Assembly: GCF_051020765.1 (NCBI RefSeq)
Contig: NC_134932.1
Coordinates: forward strand, 7,130,001-7,194,000
Source: Lasioglossum baleicum
Lineage: Eukaryota; Arthropoda; Insecta; Hymenoptera; Halictidae
Direction of reading: 5' to 3'
DNA length: 64,000 bases
Under the pieces are notes generated by a model. The model worked only from the letters and a program-made list of their open reading frames with translations, ran no database searches and had not been told where the DNA came from. The position numbers and the translations under genes were made by a program. Below, piece after piece: positions 37,296-49,554 of this stretch (positions are counted from its first letter, which is position 1; every line of letters begins with the position of its first letter).

Positions 37296-37648
37296 TAGTG
37301 GGTAGTGCGCAAGCCCCCATCATTAGGGGGAGCTAGTGCGTAAATGCATTTTCCCCAGCGCCCAAGAAAAGAAAAAGGTATACCACGTAATTATGAGCCA
37401 AGACGGTCAAGAGAAATACGGATAGTGGGGCCTTGACTGCTCTGAAGGGCATAGGATTCCACACTACTACCCTCTGGGGAGTACGTACACGTATATTTTC
37501 CGCACGTTTTTAAAAGAAAGGTACTCTCACGTGATTACACACTTTACGAATCCTCTAGTCTGACCTCATATCGATTAGTTTCGAGTCTAGATGTCAGTGC
37601 AACGATTTTGGACAGTGCAGAAGGGTTAAAAAGAGCGACGGGAGTCCG

Positions 37649-38179
37649 CACAGTGGGCGAGAAACCGATCTTCTTGGACAAAAATCTGCCGACAACTCAG
37701 TTTTCCATCGATTCAATTGGAATATTTTTTAAAATGTTCGTGAAGGACTATACTGTGATGACGTGCTGCGCTAAAATCGTTAACTGTCACAAGAAATCAA
37801 GAATCCTTATTCTTCATCCGCCCATACCATGAATTTGCTTGTCCCAGCTGAGTTGCCGACACTTCTTAACCCTAAACCTATTCAATTGGTAATTCTCAGG
37901 GCCAGATTTACAGTTTAAAATTTTGCGGTTTAGGGTTAAGCAGTGTCGGCAACTCAGCTGGGACATGCAAATTTATGGTATGGGCGGATGAAGTATCGAA
38001 GTTATTGGGTTTTGTGGATAAGGATTCTTGATTTCTTGTGACAGTTAACGATTTTCGCGCAGCACGTCATCAAACTATAGTCCTTCACGAACATTTTAAA
38101 AGAAATTCCAATTGAATCGATGGAAAACTGAGTTGTCGGCAGATTTTTGTCCAAAAAGATCGGTTTCTCGCTCACTGTG
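37649..38179. mobile_element. Fold-back element with CACAGTG ends (Transib-like)
   Basis: Both ends read CACAGTGRGCGAGAAACCGA, and the arms (about 220 bp) are complementary to the centre. The flanks gtccg and cgccg are 5-mers with 3 of 5 matches, so a target duplication is only suggestive. The loop carries the TTAA-flanked insertion 37870-37935. An open frame in the arms appears twice, once per strand, as expected for a palindrome. Confidence 0.65.
37870..37935. mobile_element. 66-bp TTAA-flanked micro-element
   Basis: TTAA (37866-37869), CCCTAAACC ... GGTTTAGGG, TTAA (37936-37939). It sits at the turn of the fold-back, between gccgacacttc and gcagtgtcggc. Confidence 0.7.
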
Positions 38180-38184
38180 CGCCG

Positions 38185-40090
38185 TCGCAATTGGGCGTTC
38201 GGATGACAGCAACTTCCGAAACTGAAACTCTGAGAGCGACCCTTCGTCGAAGGGTTGCTGTCGGGTCTAGGGTCCCGCACTGCCGCGGGAAATATTCTCG
38301 AGTCGATAGGTAGCGTAACGCTAGTAATGAAACGTGCCAGCTGGTGCTGCGCGCGTATTGCCGAACTCTCCGGAAGACCGAGGGCCCGCTCTGGCCACGA
38401 TCGAAAATCGTAAAGCTTGAAATTCTTCCAATCAGCGGGGGCGTGGAGGAACGGTCGAGCAGAGGACGAAGAGAGACGGTTCGGAACGACGAACGCAGAT
38501 AAAACGCGGGCAAGAGGAAATGGATAGCGATTCTCCGCGGGGCGTAATGCCCGGAATATTCATTAGACGATTTGTCTTCCGGTGTAACGAAAAATCGCGC
38601 GGCCCTCTCTCCGCGCCGCTAAATTATTCCCCAGGATTATTTATGATTTTTACGAGCGGACAGCGATTAAATTGCCGGGTCTTAAGCAGCCGCGGCACTG
38701 AACCGCGTACCGAAACGGAAACGGCTCCCGGAATTGACCAATTAAATCCGAGATTTTATTGAGCCCGCGTTAGACCAGGCTTTTTCGAAATACCGGAAGA
38801 CCGGACGCATTGAAAGTGAACGGGACCAATCCGGCACGGGCCACGGTATTTGCCGACGATCGGACTTCAATGTTAGGCTATCAGGTGGCTTTTAGCGGCA
38901 CTTCAAGCTATAGTGGAGTTTTAACCGCTTCAATGCCAGGGGTCATTTCAAAAACCACATCGAATAGCGCCAAGCAGCGCGGTCGAACTGGTTTCTGAAC
39001 CGCTTCCGCGCTAACAATTGAGCATCGCGAACAAACGCCGCACAGTGGTCGGAAATCCCTAAATTCGGGAAAAAATAAAGCAGTTCATAAATGCATAAAC
39101 TCAAATCTGATTAAGAATTGGTATCCCGGGGGTTTTAAAGTCGCTGATTACAGCAAAATGGCTTATCCAAAATAAAGCTACAGGATGGTATTTTTGCAAC
39201 TATGTATCTGGACAGGCTCGTTCATCCTCGGAACGAAATTAAACAAAACCACGAGTCGAAATCGATTGAGAAGCGGCCGGACTGCAACTTGTTCAGCAGC
39301 GTTGCAGATAACCGCGTTGTTTTCGGAAACGCGAGAGCGACGCGCTGGCGCGCGGCGTCGCGATGCTTAACGCCGCGCTAATCTTTGACCACGTAAATAT
39401 TCGGGGGTGAGTAGGAGGTGGTATTTATGAGCCCCAATGAACCGGGCCGCGTGCTTGTTATCGTGCTGCCAGCAATTACTATCGAACGATATTTATTGAG
39501 CATGGCTGACCGAATGCAAACTCCACTGACGTGCCGATCCGTTTTTATCTGCGCGCACGCTGCAACCACCGACCACCCCCAACCCCGTCCATGATTCGTT
39601 GATTTGTTGCTTCAGATAGAAGTAATGTATCGGCGAACATGATGCATCGATCGTTTTTTTCCGGACCCTGGAACCCGGAACACGATCGATTGCACATTCG
39701 GGGGGGGCGCCTTTTGTTCCGAATCGAATGAATTTTTGGTCGCGACGCAAATAACCGGTGCACGTGGTTAAGCTTTAATTGCGAACACGTGATGCGCTCG
39801 AGATAAAAACGCGGTAATACCGTTTTGCCTGCGACTGTGTTGTTGTTGTTGTTTTAATTAAAGTATCGCGGGATTACAATTCTTCTCGCGCTCGCATTAA
39901 TTGCACTATTTTATTTTGCGGCCGGGCGTTAACGCGTTCGTTATCGACATTTGTTTTGATCGTTATTCTCGCAGTTACACCGTTTTATTTAGTGCTGCGT
40001 ATTCGTTACGTGCGATGGTAAAAGCTGTATAAATTTCTACAAATTTCCATGCTTAGAAGTAGATCTTGAACAGGAGGAACTTCGATCCTT
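38185..40090. other. Gene-free stretch
   Basis: CpG-rich at 38190-39000 and 39230-39780. A solo CACAGTGGTCGG end occurs near 39040. A (TGT)n run is at 39838-39853. No supported exon. Confidence 0.4.
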
Positions 40091-40094
40091 TTAA

Positions 40095-40361
40095 CCCTTT
40101 GCAGTACGAATAATTTTTCAATTTTGTTGTCAACAAAACTCCCTACCATTTTAAGTGATTTATTTGAAATTTACTTCAAAGGACAGTTCCTTGACTGCTA
40201 CTTATTTTATATTAGATGTAGCTCTCAAATTTTATTGTGATTTATATTTGTTTTTAACTAAAAGATAAATAAAGGAAGAACCAAACACATATAAAAACCC
40301 GTTTTTATTATATTTTTCGTTCTCTGATGTCGAGTCACACTCGACAAAGGAGTGCAACGGG
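40095..40361. mobile_element. piggyBac-like MITE (TTAACCC family)
   Basis: TTAA (40091-40094), CCCTTTGCAGTACG ... GAGTGCAACGGG, TTAA (40362-40365). The right part carries gtcgagtcacactcgac, a motif shared with 59621-59954. No coding capacity. Confidence 0.8.
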
Positions 40362-40365
40362 TTAA

Positions 40366-41657
40366 TAATAGTCTGGGTGGTTCGTGAATTCGTTACAACC
40401 CACCTAAAAAGAATTTTTCCTTCTCTCGTTAAATTGGTGATTATATTTGCTTGTTTACTTTAGGGACGTTACTTTTTACAACCCAAACAGTTTTCTATCA
40501 TGATCAATTTTGCCTCGTATTCCCAGGTAATTACCCCAGCAAATAATTTTCAAAGCAGCAAAAGATGAAAATTAATTGAGAAATGGGTCTGTCAGCAATT
40601 ATAAAATTGCTCCTGTAAATAATAATTATTTTGCCAGTCGGCTCGCAGAGAGTTTACGTCAGGTCGTGCAGATTGCGTGCTTTCGATTAGATCACCGTAA
40701 AAGGCTGACGTAACTAGAGGCAGCTCGATGACCATCCAGGGACGAGAGTTCCTGGTTTAAAGTTTCCCACGCGAACTTCCCTAATCAATGTCCCCCGCCA
40801 GTCTTCGCTCAGCTCAAAGAAGGATAAACTGTTCCCGACCTAATTTACTCGATATCACAAGAGACGACGATATCCTTCTCTCAAAGACGGGAAGGATATC
40901 CTCGCAAGCATATCGACACTTGGACGGAAAGCGTCCAAGTTTCGATTGGCCGATATGAAACGCTAGTGACGCTGGCTGATGTCATCGATGATCGATAGAG
41001 CTCGAACTAATTCAATCGATACTTCCAAGCTTTTAACCGATACCGTTTCGATGATCCAACTACGGCCGCGTCAAGAGACACTCTGTTTCACGATAATTAC
41101 ATTTCAAAGCGTCATTGGACACATCGATTAGCAGCCGAACATCTTTATCACACAACCACGCTCGGCCTTCAAACAACCTCCGACATTTCGGAAATGGCGA
41201 GGCGGACAGGAAATTCCACCAAAAACGCGTGGGAGCTTGCACTCTGAAATTTGCACGCTCTAGTTCGAGTCGCGCAGTTATATTTTAAAAGCGATTATTT
41301 TACATTGGTTTATAAAAAAAAAAACCAAGAATTGGACCGTGTTCAAACTTTCAATGTCGCCTTCTTCCTCCAGATAGAAACGCTCGCAGATATACACTGC
41401 TGCGCGAAAGAAAGAAGCAGCCGGCCGTGTTTAATAGAAAAGCGTAAAAAATCAAATCGGTACACGGTAAGTTTTGAAAAAGGATTCCGCAGTTTAATTG
41501 AACAGTTCTGAGAATATGTGTTATTGCGGATTATCTAATACTTTAAATGCAATAAGTCAATCATTGTACAATACAATTTCTACATAAAGATACTGTTTCT
41601 CATTCTATCTTATAGTTATACTGGGTGCTTCTTTCTTTTGCACAGTAGTGTATATAG
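40366..41657. other. Gene-free stretch
   Basis: A small hairpin (acttggacg / cgtccaagt) near 40919-40941. Otherwise nothing recognised. Confidence 0.4.
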
Positions 41658-42189
41658 AGGGTTTTTCAATAAGGACATAACAACTTTAAGTTTAAATAGA
41701 ACACAGAAAAATTGAAATATCGGGCTGAAATTGATTAGAGTTGTAGTACACATGTTACAATTATGTGTGGAATTCGATGTCGTTCATATGACCTCCACGG
41801 GCACGACGGCAGCAATCGATTCTTTGAATGCAATTTTCAACTACTCTCCCACACATATCAGCCGGAATATTGATAATTTCGTGTTCAATATTGTACCTGA
41901 GATCGTCTGACGTCGTTGGATGGTTGGTGTAAACTTTCGACTTAAGGTAACCCCACAAGAAAAAATCCAACGGCGTTAGACGATCTCAGGAACAATATTG
42001 AACACGAAATTACCAACATTCCGGCTGATATGTGTGGGAGAGTGGTTGAAAATTGGATCCAAAGAATCGATTGCTGCCGTCGCGTCGTGCCCGTGGAGGT
42101 CATATGAACGACATCGAATTCAACCCGATATTTCAATTTTTCTGCGTTTTATTTAAACTTAAAGTTGTTATGTCCGTATTGAAAAACCT
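41658..42189. mobile_element. Fold-back of a Tc1/mariner-type transposon 3' end
   Basis: The left end agggtttttcaataaggaca and the right end (reverse complement) aggtttttcaatacggacat frame two inverted copies of a transposase C-terminus plus terminal sequence. The turn is at about 41920-41960. Confidence 0.8.
41761..41970 (-). pseudogene. Transposase C-terminal fragment (left arm)
   Basis: The minus-strand frame includes DFFLWGYLKSKVY, the region just after the last catalytic acidic residue in many insect IS630/Tc1/mariner transposases, then the usual IEHEIINIPADMCGRV helix and a GGHMNDIEF tail before the stop. The upstream catalytic core is missing. A second, frameshifted copy runs on the plus strand at about 41960-42110, with a 2-base shift near RYNIEHE. 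Neither can be functional. Confidence 0.85.
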
Positions 42190-43096
42190 GTTACAAGAAT
42201 GTGTCAAGCGTTCTAACAACTATGTCAAATGCAAATGTAACTAAAACTGGCGCGTTACGCGTCAGTCGTGTTCCTCGTCGGGGTAAAGCAAGAGGAAAAA
42301 AGAAACCCGTGATCCACTTAATCATTGACAGACGATCCCGACTAGACTTCCCTTAGAGATCAAAATAGACGCACACATCGGGGGCCGGTGTACAATTAAT
42401 ACCAATCAATGTCAATATAAAACGTTAGCCGACGGTTTCCGTGACGTCGGGCAATACCGATGGCCCAGTTCGAAATGTCAAGCCGGAAACGTCCCGAGAT
42501 ATCTCGGGTCGACATTTGCCGGGCGAGGTGAACTGTGCGAACACACCGTTACAATTTTTAATCCATTTCGCGTCTCGACAGCTCGACGAATCGTTTCAGC
42601 CGTTCGGCGGAGTTAGGGCCGATCTCGGGGCCGACCCGGGCCCGCGATTCCTACACGCGAAGCGTAACTGTTGCGCGAGAAGGAGACGTTTCTGTAATTC
42701 ACACGCGGGCCGAAGCAGTTTTTCATCGGCCTCTCCCGGGAGCAATAAAACCTGAAGGCGAGGGACCCCAGCCTGATACTAAATATATCCCGGGATACGT
42801 TGCCTCGCTGCGAGCTCGTTGACTCCTCGAAACGCGATGTTACAGCGTTCAGGAATCGGGTTGCCCGATGCTCGTCCGTCTCGCCAGCGGTTCACTTCTT
42901 TCGAATTTGTAATGGCTAGACTGCGGATCTTTGTGCATTTATAGCAAATAATCCAGTCAATAAATTATAAATGCTCGTAAGGGGGGTGTAGAGGGAAATG
43001 GAAGGAACACAATTTTTAACTTTGGGACTTTGTTTGGACTAGTTAGGAAGTAAACATACTAAAAGTCTACTCCTAGGAGGTGAGCGGTGTACATGG
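42190..43096. other. Gene-free stretch with a solo MITE end
   Basis: CpG-rich at 42430-42900. A GACTGCGG-family 5' end (tagactgcggatctttgtgc) starts at about 42917 and is not paired. Confidence 0.45.
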
Positions 43097-43098
43097 GG

Positions 43099-43505
43099 CA
43101 CGTAGAAGGTCCCTTTTTTCGGTTTTCCACTTATATCTCGGAAACTATGTGTCCTAGCGATGAGACCATTCTATACAAAATGAAAGGTGACAAAATGTGC
43201 CATAAGATTGATTCTAGTCAGTTTTTCGCTATCTCGCATAGTTTCCGAGATATCCGCGCTCAAAGTTTACTAATTATGAAAAGGAAATTTTTGCCTCACG
43301 TTTTTTGCCTTGTTTGACTAGCTAACTCTTCAGCACAATTAGTGAACTTTGAGCGCGGATATCTCGGAAACTATGCGAGATAGCAAAAAACTGAAAGCTG
43401 TCAATCTTATAGAACATTTTGTCACCTTTAATTTTGTATAGAATGGTCTTATCGCTAGGACGCATAATTTCCGAGATATAAGCGGAAAACTGGAAACGTG
43501 CATTT
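43099..43505. repeat. Fold-back element sharing the 2.8-kb module
   Basis: The left arm (ggcacgtagaaggtccc ...) and the right arm (... aaaactggaaacgtgcat) are complementary over about 170 bp, meeting at gcgctcaaagtt / aactttgagcgc. The arms match 2809-2960. Confidence 0.85.
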
Positions 43506-43770
43506 GAAGTTGAAATTGAAAAATTGAAGTTGAATTTGAGAAATTGATGTTGAAACTGAAAAATTGATGTTGAAATTGAGAAATTGATGTCGAAACAGAA
43601 AAATTGAAGTTGAAATTGAAAAATTGATGTTGGAATTGAAGTTGAAATTGATGTCGAAACAGAAAAATTGAAGTTGAAATTGAAAAATTGATGTTGGAAT
43701 TGAAGTTGAAATTGAGAAATTGATGTTGAAACAGAAAAATTGAAGTTGACATTGAAAAATTGATGTTTTG
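43504..43770. repeat. Degenerate GAAATTGAAAAATTGA tandem array
   Basis: The complement of the 2385-2808 array. Blocks such as gaaattgatgtcgaaacaga recur at about 43583 and 43650. It abuts the right arm of the fold-back. Confidence 0.8.
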
Positions 43771-43959
43771 AACTTAGAAAGCTCTGAATTTTTTGATTTA
43801 TTTGATATAAAATACTCGTGCTTAAAAAATACGTATAAATGGCTTTGTTTGAGAAAATTTGGAGGTCGCGAACTAAGTTGCCAACCTAATACATTGTGAG
43901 GCTTGGCGAAAATCAACAACCTTTATGCAAAATATCAATTTTTGCATCGGTCATGAGTA

Positions 43960-44016
43960 GACTGCAGATCTTTATGCAAAATAAAAAATGTTTGCAAATG
44001 CATAAAATCCACAGTC
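43960..44016. mobile_element. 57-bp derivative of the GACTGCGG MITE
   Basis: GACTGCAGATCTTTATGCA ... TGCATAAAATCCACAGTC with TA flanks (43958-43959, 44017-44018). Internally deleted to little more than its two ends. Confidence 0.8.
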
Positions 44017-44018
44017 TA

Positions 44019-45171
44019 ATTATGAGAGAGAAATAATGGGACGGTGATCTACATTTTTCTTATAAATGCGAAAAATCATGCATCAAAAACATATCCAAAG
44101 TTTACTTGTCTCTCTTTGCGTCTCCGTATGTATTCGGAATCGGAAAGTCAGCCAATTAAAAGGTTAAAGTAAAGCGATCGGTAATATAACATGATTATAA
44201 AGAAACAGAGAGAATGGCAGGGATATCATTGTGCATTTCGTGTCTAAAACGAGCATGAGTTTGGTGTCAGTGATTGATTGAGTCGATCAGAAATTTCTAT
44301 TGTTCGAGATCAACGGAACAATGCCTCGTTCAGTATAGAATTGCTAAGCATTTCGGTTTATTAGTTGCGCAAACCGCGATCCCATTCTATAATATCTACA
44401 TTCGCACTGACCGTAGCCAGACGTCAGCGCAGCTACTCGAGGCTCGATTATATTCGCTCAATTAGACTAGTTTCCTTCCCTCGGTTGATGCGCCATAGGC
44501 AACAATAGGGACCCGTGTAGCCGCGTGAAATATCATGGCTTTCAAATTGGCTAACTGTTCCACCTAGTTGTGCCATAAACGTGAATAACGTTGCGGCGTT
44601 AGTTAACGTTTATCACCCATTCCGCTAGCTGTTCTAAAATAATAATAACACATTTTTATTGCACCCGTGGCAAATCACGGAACAACGCCGACGGAATTTT
44701 ACTGCCAGACCACGGGGGTTTTACACGTTTACAACGCGCATTCGTTCGCGGAATACAATCGAATGAATATTATTTAATGCCATTCCATGGTAACTTTGTT
44801 TTACTTCGAGCACGCTGCAAATTTCAATGCGGGTTGAATGTTCGTTAATATTTATATTTAAAGAGCGTTCATTTCAATAGTCATTTCGACAGCTGTCTTC
44901 ACTTTCGTGTAAAATCTCCATCAACGATGCAACGAAGCTCGCTTAATGGAAATGCATCCTAGCTTGTTAGAGCGAATTAGAAGCGTTCATTCCTCGAAGT
45001 TCGCGAATTGCTCGAAGCACTAAGTCATTCTCGAGATGGAGCTTCGGCAATGAATTGTCGAAGAGGATATTACTATTAAAAATAAATCTTGAACAACAGT
45101 AATACTGCATGTGGCAAATATTAGCGTTCTAAGGCAGCATTGTATATTAATATAAAATAATGCAATACTTA
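44019..45171. other. Gene-free stretch
   Basis: No element or exon recognised. Confidence 0.4.
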
Positions 45172-45368
45172 GACAGTGGATCTTGATGCAAATTAAAAAT
45201 TGTCTGCATCGATTTCAAGAGGTAGAAACCAAACAGAATGTTATTTCTTCCTTTAATGATTTTAATTGAGGAGAAATTATATATTGTCATCTTCAATGTT
45301 TTAACTTGTTCAACTATTTTCAATTTCATCTACTCAATCTTACTACAAATGCATAAAGATCCGCTGTC
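45172..45368. mobile_element. GACTGCGG-family MITE, 197 bp
   Basis: GACAGTGGATCTTGATGCA ... TGCATAAAGATCCGCTGTC with TA flanks (45170-45171, 45369-45370). Both ends carry compensating changes relative to the family. Confidence 0.8.
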
Positions 45369-45370
45369 TA

Positions 45371-46344
45371 GTAATACATCGGTAGTAGACACACCAATTT
45401 CAAAGGTTACACACCGGACGTGAAAAGAATATTCGAATCGGTGTGCTCGACTTCAATATTTTATTTACGCGTGGGAATTGTTATCGACACAAAAGCGCTC
45501 CGAACTCGATGAAAAATATTTTCCAATATGTACAACTATTACAACTAACGTTTGGTCGTCGATTCGACCGATTATTTTCCGCCCCATTGTCTCATCGTTC
45601 ACAAAGAGCAACGTAACAATATTTGAACTGCGACAGTGGATAAAGTTCTGCTGAAACAAATTCGCAGCTGTGATACATAGGAATGGTAATTGAGCGTCGT
45701 CGTTCGGAAACGCCATAAATTCGACGAGAATTTATTTCGCGGTCAGGTCAATGAGAATCGATGGCTCCCATGAAACGAGCACCTGAATCGTTCCGTTGTT
45801 CCCGCGTTTCCGTGAAACTATTGTAAAGGTTAATAGTTAGTTGTCTATGCGGTCGAGTTCCGGCAGATTTTCGTTGAACTCGTGCGCGATATCGTGTTCT
45901 CCGTGTTCGAGGAAGAAAGAGAGAGAGAGAGTCTGATACGCACGCGTCCGTATGTTTAATTCATGGCGATACATTACTCATTCATTCATGCGATCATGCA
46001 GAAGGCACTTCCGAGAAGAATGCCGTAACAAGTTTCTGGAAGAGGCCTCGGCTCTCCTCTTTCGTACGCTGGTTTCGCTATGCACGAAGCCTCGAAACGG
46101 CGCTAAGAGGATAAAAATCGCCGGTAAATCTCTCCGGAGACAAAATGGAAGCACCGGCGTACTCTCCGCGAATCTATGGATACGCGGACGAGATCTTCTC
46201 GGCTCGATGTACAATACGAACAATACGAACAATATGTACAATACGAATTCCCAAAATATCAGGAAATAAAGTTCTGCTTGCTTTTGTAATAAATCTCATA
46301 GCAGAAAGTTGCAGTGTTTGACCGTGAAGTCCAAATTGAATAAA
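45371..46344. other. Gene-free stretch
   Basis: A short acaatacgaac tandem at 46209-46235. No supported exon. Confidence 0.4.
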
Positions 46345-46346
46345 TA

Positions 46347-46984
46347 CAGTGGGTGTACAAAGTATTCGTACACCTTTTAAAAACTAATAACATTTTTATA
46401 ATTGTATCCAAACGACCTGAGTTTTCGTAATCAATTAGAAGCATTGGTTTACGAAATGATATGCAAAAAAGATTTTCCAAAAATTACAATTTACAAGGTT
46501 ACATGCAAAAATGAAAGGGATTTTTAAAACTTTTTTATTTGGGCCCTCAATGAAAATGTAAAATATGTACTTGTATGTTTTGTTGTACACATGCTGAAAA
46601 TTTCATCGAAATCGATCAACTTTTGATTGACTTTTGATCTGTTTCTGCTTAAAATCCACAGAATCGTACATCTTTCGAGGCGTATCGTTTTTTCCTGCGT
46701 CAATCAATTTCGATGAAATTTTCAGCATGTGTATAACTAACATAGATCTACGAAACATATATTTTAAATTTTCATTAAGAGCACAAATACAAAAGTTTTA
46801 GAAAATGCCTTTTTTTAATTTTTGCATGCAACCTTTGTAAATTGTAATTTTTGGAAAATCTTTCTGCAGATCATTTAGTAAACCAACGCTTCTAATTGCT
46901 TACAAACCATCAGGTCGCGTTTGGTACAATCATAAAAAAATTATTAGTTTTTAAAAGGTGTACGAATACTTTGTACACCCACTG
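46347..46984. mobile_element. Tc1-like fold-back MITE, 638 bp
   Basis: Ends CAGTGGGTGTACAAAGTATT and its complement, with TA on each side (46345-46346, 46985-46986). The arms are complementary almost to the centre (about 46660). CAGT ends plus TA are standard for Tc1 relatives. A solo end of a cousin (gtacgaataccttgtatagc, cactg) is at 48311-48337. Confidence 0.85.
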
Positions 46985-46986
46985 TA

Positions 46987-47323
46987 TATACTTTTCCTCG
47001 GGACCTACATCGTAATAAAATTTGCAAAAGATTGCATTCAATGCATCCCTGTCATTTTTATGAACTATTAGGTTGTCCCAAAAGTTTCTTTCGGATGTGT
47101 TCCTTCAATATTGCTAAATAAATACAAACAAAGCGATAATTTTTATGTTAATGTCTTAGTACTCCCTAATGTAAATTTGTATTATGTGCATCAATCGACA
47201 ACCAACTTTTGGGACAAGATAATATTCATTTAGCAACATTAAAGGAACACATTCCGAAAGCAACTTTTGGGACAACCTAATATTTATAAAACAGTGACGT
47301 TTAGTGGCCGGTAAATTTAGTGT
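46987..47323. mobile_element. piggyBac-like MITE right part, split by a mariner MITE
   Basis: The phrase tgtcatttttatgaac (47050-47065) and the end ggtaaatttagtg + TTAA (47320-47323) match the right part of the CACTAAACC family. The mariner element 47068-47280 separates them. Confidence 0.6.
47068..47280. mobile_element. mariner MITE, 213 bp
   Basis: TTAGGTTGTCCCAAAAGTTT at the left and CTTTTGGGACAACCTAA at the right, flanked by TA (47066-47067, 47281-47282). The TTAGGTTG start is characteristic of mariner elements. The ends extend into aggaacacattccgaaag symmetry. No transposase. Confidence 0.9.
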
Positions 47324-49334
47324 TAACGATCGAGAATCGGAATAACATTTGCACAGAGCCATTGTGCAGTCATCGAGGCACGCGCGGCTACCGAAACAGT
47401 TCACAGGATGGGAACGATCGGCGAACTTGCGTCGTATTTCTAATGAAATTACCGAAACCCAGTCCGGGATCGGTGAAACTTACTTCTCAGCGGCGCATCG
47501 AGGGATTGCAGGGAAACGAACGGCCGCGTCAATTTCCACGGGCAGGTCGTTGGATCCCAGACTCTCGGCTCGGCTCAGCTCGGCGTGACTTTCGAGCGTC
47601 CAAGCCGTGCACCAAGATTAGGTGCACGTTCTGGAAACGTTGCCAGCAATGACGGCCCTCGAGAAACGGGCGGATATTTCAGCAGCCGGGCGAGCGCAAC
47701 GTTGCTTATTATCGCGAGATCCCCCGGCCGCGATTGTTAAACGGGCCAATCTCGTGTCTCACATAGAAAAATGCCTGATATTTCGGAATCCCTTTTCGTT
47801 TTCCATTTTTCTGCCTCCTCTTCGAACGAGCGTACGTTTTCACGTAACTTGGGCAAATGCCCGAGTAAATACCGTAAATGATTGAACTGCTTTCAACTTA
47901 TCAGAACCGTAAATAAATAAAATACGCTGGAATCTCGGCTGCGCGAATTAATCAGAGGAACGTGGACGATCGGGTAATGGAATAATTACAAAAAGAATTT
48001 CATCGATTTTCAGTACCTTCTATGTTGAGATTTCGAATTATTTTTACCACGCTTGAAAGTTAATTATTTTAATAACGGGTACCCCAGTTTGTGCAGGTAC
48101 TCCTAACAGTAAAGAACAACGAGTGACGGTATCTATAAGCTTCGAGCTTCTTCCCATAATTAATCATGCACGAAAGAAAAAGGAAACCACGCGATTCAAT
48201 CCATGCTAATTAAAAGATATCGGTGAACCGTGAATGTTTCGTATAAAATATGTTGTACGATGATCTAGAACAATGATTTAGGAAATAATTGTGTGCGAAA
48301 TTTTGTAAGGGTGTACGAATACCTTGTATAGCCACTGTGTAAAAGCATTTTCCCTCGGATTAATTCCGTTCAATTTGTTTCGGTGTAGAAACGAAACTCT
48401 TGAACTGCGAAAACGATGCCGCGTTGCGAAACGAATTTTCTCCCACGAGCAGAATTTTCTAAAGATCGATCGGCGCCCGAGCATTTCGAGCGTCGATACT
48501 TTCACCTAATCGATCGACGGACCTCGTGATTTATAGAGATATTAAAATTGCTGGTTCGATGGTGCACTCGGCCGGCTCGGCGCGGCGCACCCGTAATATA
48601 CCTCGCCAGCGTTTCTTAGCGTTTTATCGTGCTTATTTATGAAACCAGAGGAAACGACACTTCCGGCCAGAAACCGCTGGGCTATCTCCCGTCCCGACAT
48701 ATCGACCGTTCCAAGCCTAACCCTTCCCTGTGACCGAAATTTCCTCGTTTTTTCTTCTACCTCTCTGAACGCGCTCAATAAGAGAGTTCTCGCGAGCAAG
48801 GGGATGGTAAAACGTCGAATGAAGATAACGCTAGTGAAAAAAAAACACAAAAAGAAGTGGAGAGGCTTTAGATGACACCGATATCTTTCACTGGCGCTGT
48901 ACCGTTCGTACAGGGCGATTAATATTAGACCTACCGGAAGAGAAATGCACGCCTTTCTCTCCGGCTTCGATAGAGAGACGGATTTTTTCGGACGAATAAC
49001 TTCAATTTATTTATGCGCCGCGATAAGCTGCGTGTGGAATGCGAAACACTGCGTTCGTACACTTTTATGAGAGATTGCTAACTCGTTATTATGGCTACTT
49101 GCGGTAGGAAACATTCCTACCCGATAATATACGTCTTGTGCAGAGTTATTAGAATTAATAGCCTGTTCGGCTGACAAGAATTAATTCCTCTTCTTTCGAA
49201 GACATTTACAGGAACTCATCCAGGGCAAATGTACCTATTACTGCGGTATTTTTTCCCGATGTGATTAAAATACACAGTAATTAGTGCATGGGTCTTTTTC
49301 GTCCGCAATAATATGTACAAAATTTATTTTGTAA
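47324..49334. other. Gene-free stretch
   Basis: GC-rich at 47340-47880 and 48540-48880. Contains one solo Tc1-like end (48311-48337). Overlapping short frames only. Confidence 0.4.
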
Positions 49335-49550
49335 CACTAAACCTACCACTGCTGATCAAATGATCGGTTTTATATTTTTCATCTTAGAATTATTGAAATT
49401 ATGAAGTTGTTTCACGGAAATTGATTCGGTAAACTTCTTTGTCCAAGCACGTATAGTAATAAAAATTGCACATTATCTAAATAAATAGAACCTTGCCATT
49501 TTTGTAAGGTAGAACATCTTAATCGCTTTTAGTACTCGGTAGGTTTAGTG
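49335..49550. mobile_element. piggyBac-like MITE, 216 bp
   Basis: CACTAAACCTACCACTGCTG ... ACTCGGTAGGTTTAGTG, with decayed flanks gtaa and ttga in place of TTAA. The shortest near-complete copy of the CACTAAACC family here. Confidence 0.75.
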
Positions 49551-49554
49551 TTGA

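Noticed and set aside
43339..43919. Asn/Phe/Ser-rich frames of 137-154 codons
   Set aside because: They are translations of the degenerate GAAATTGA array, not protein-coding genes.
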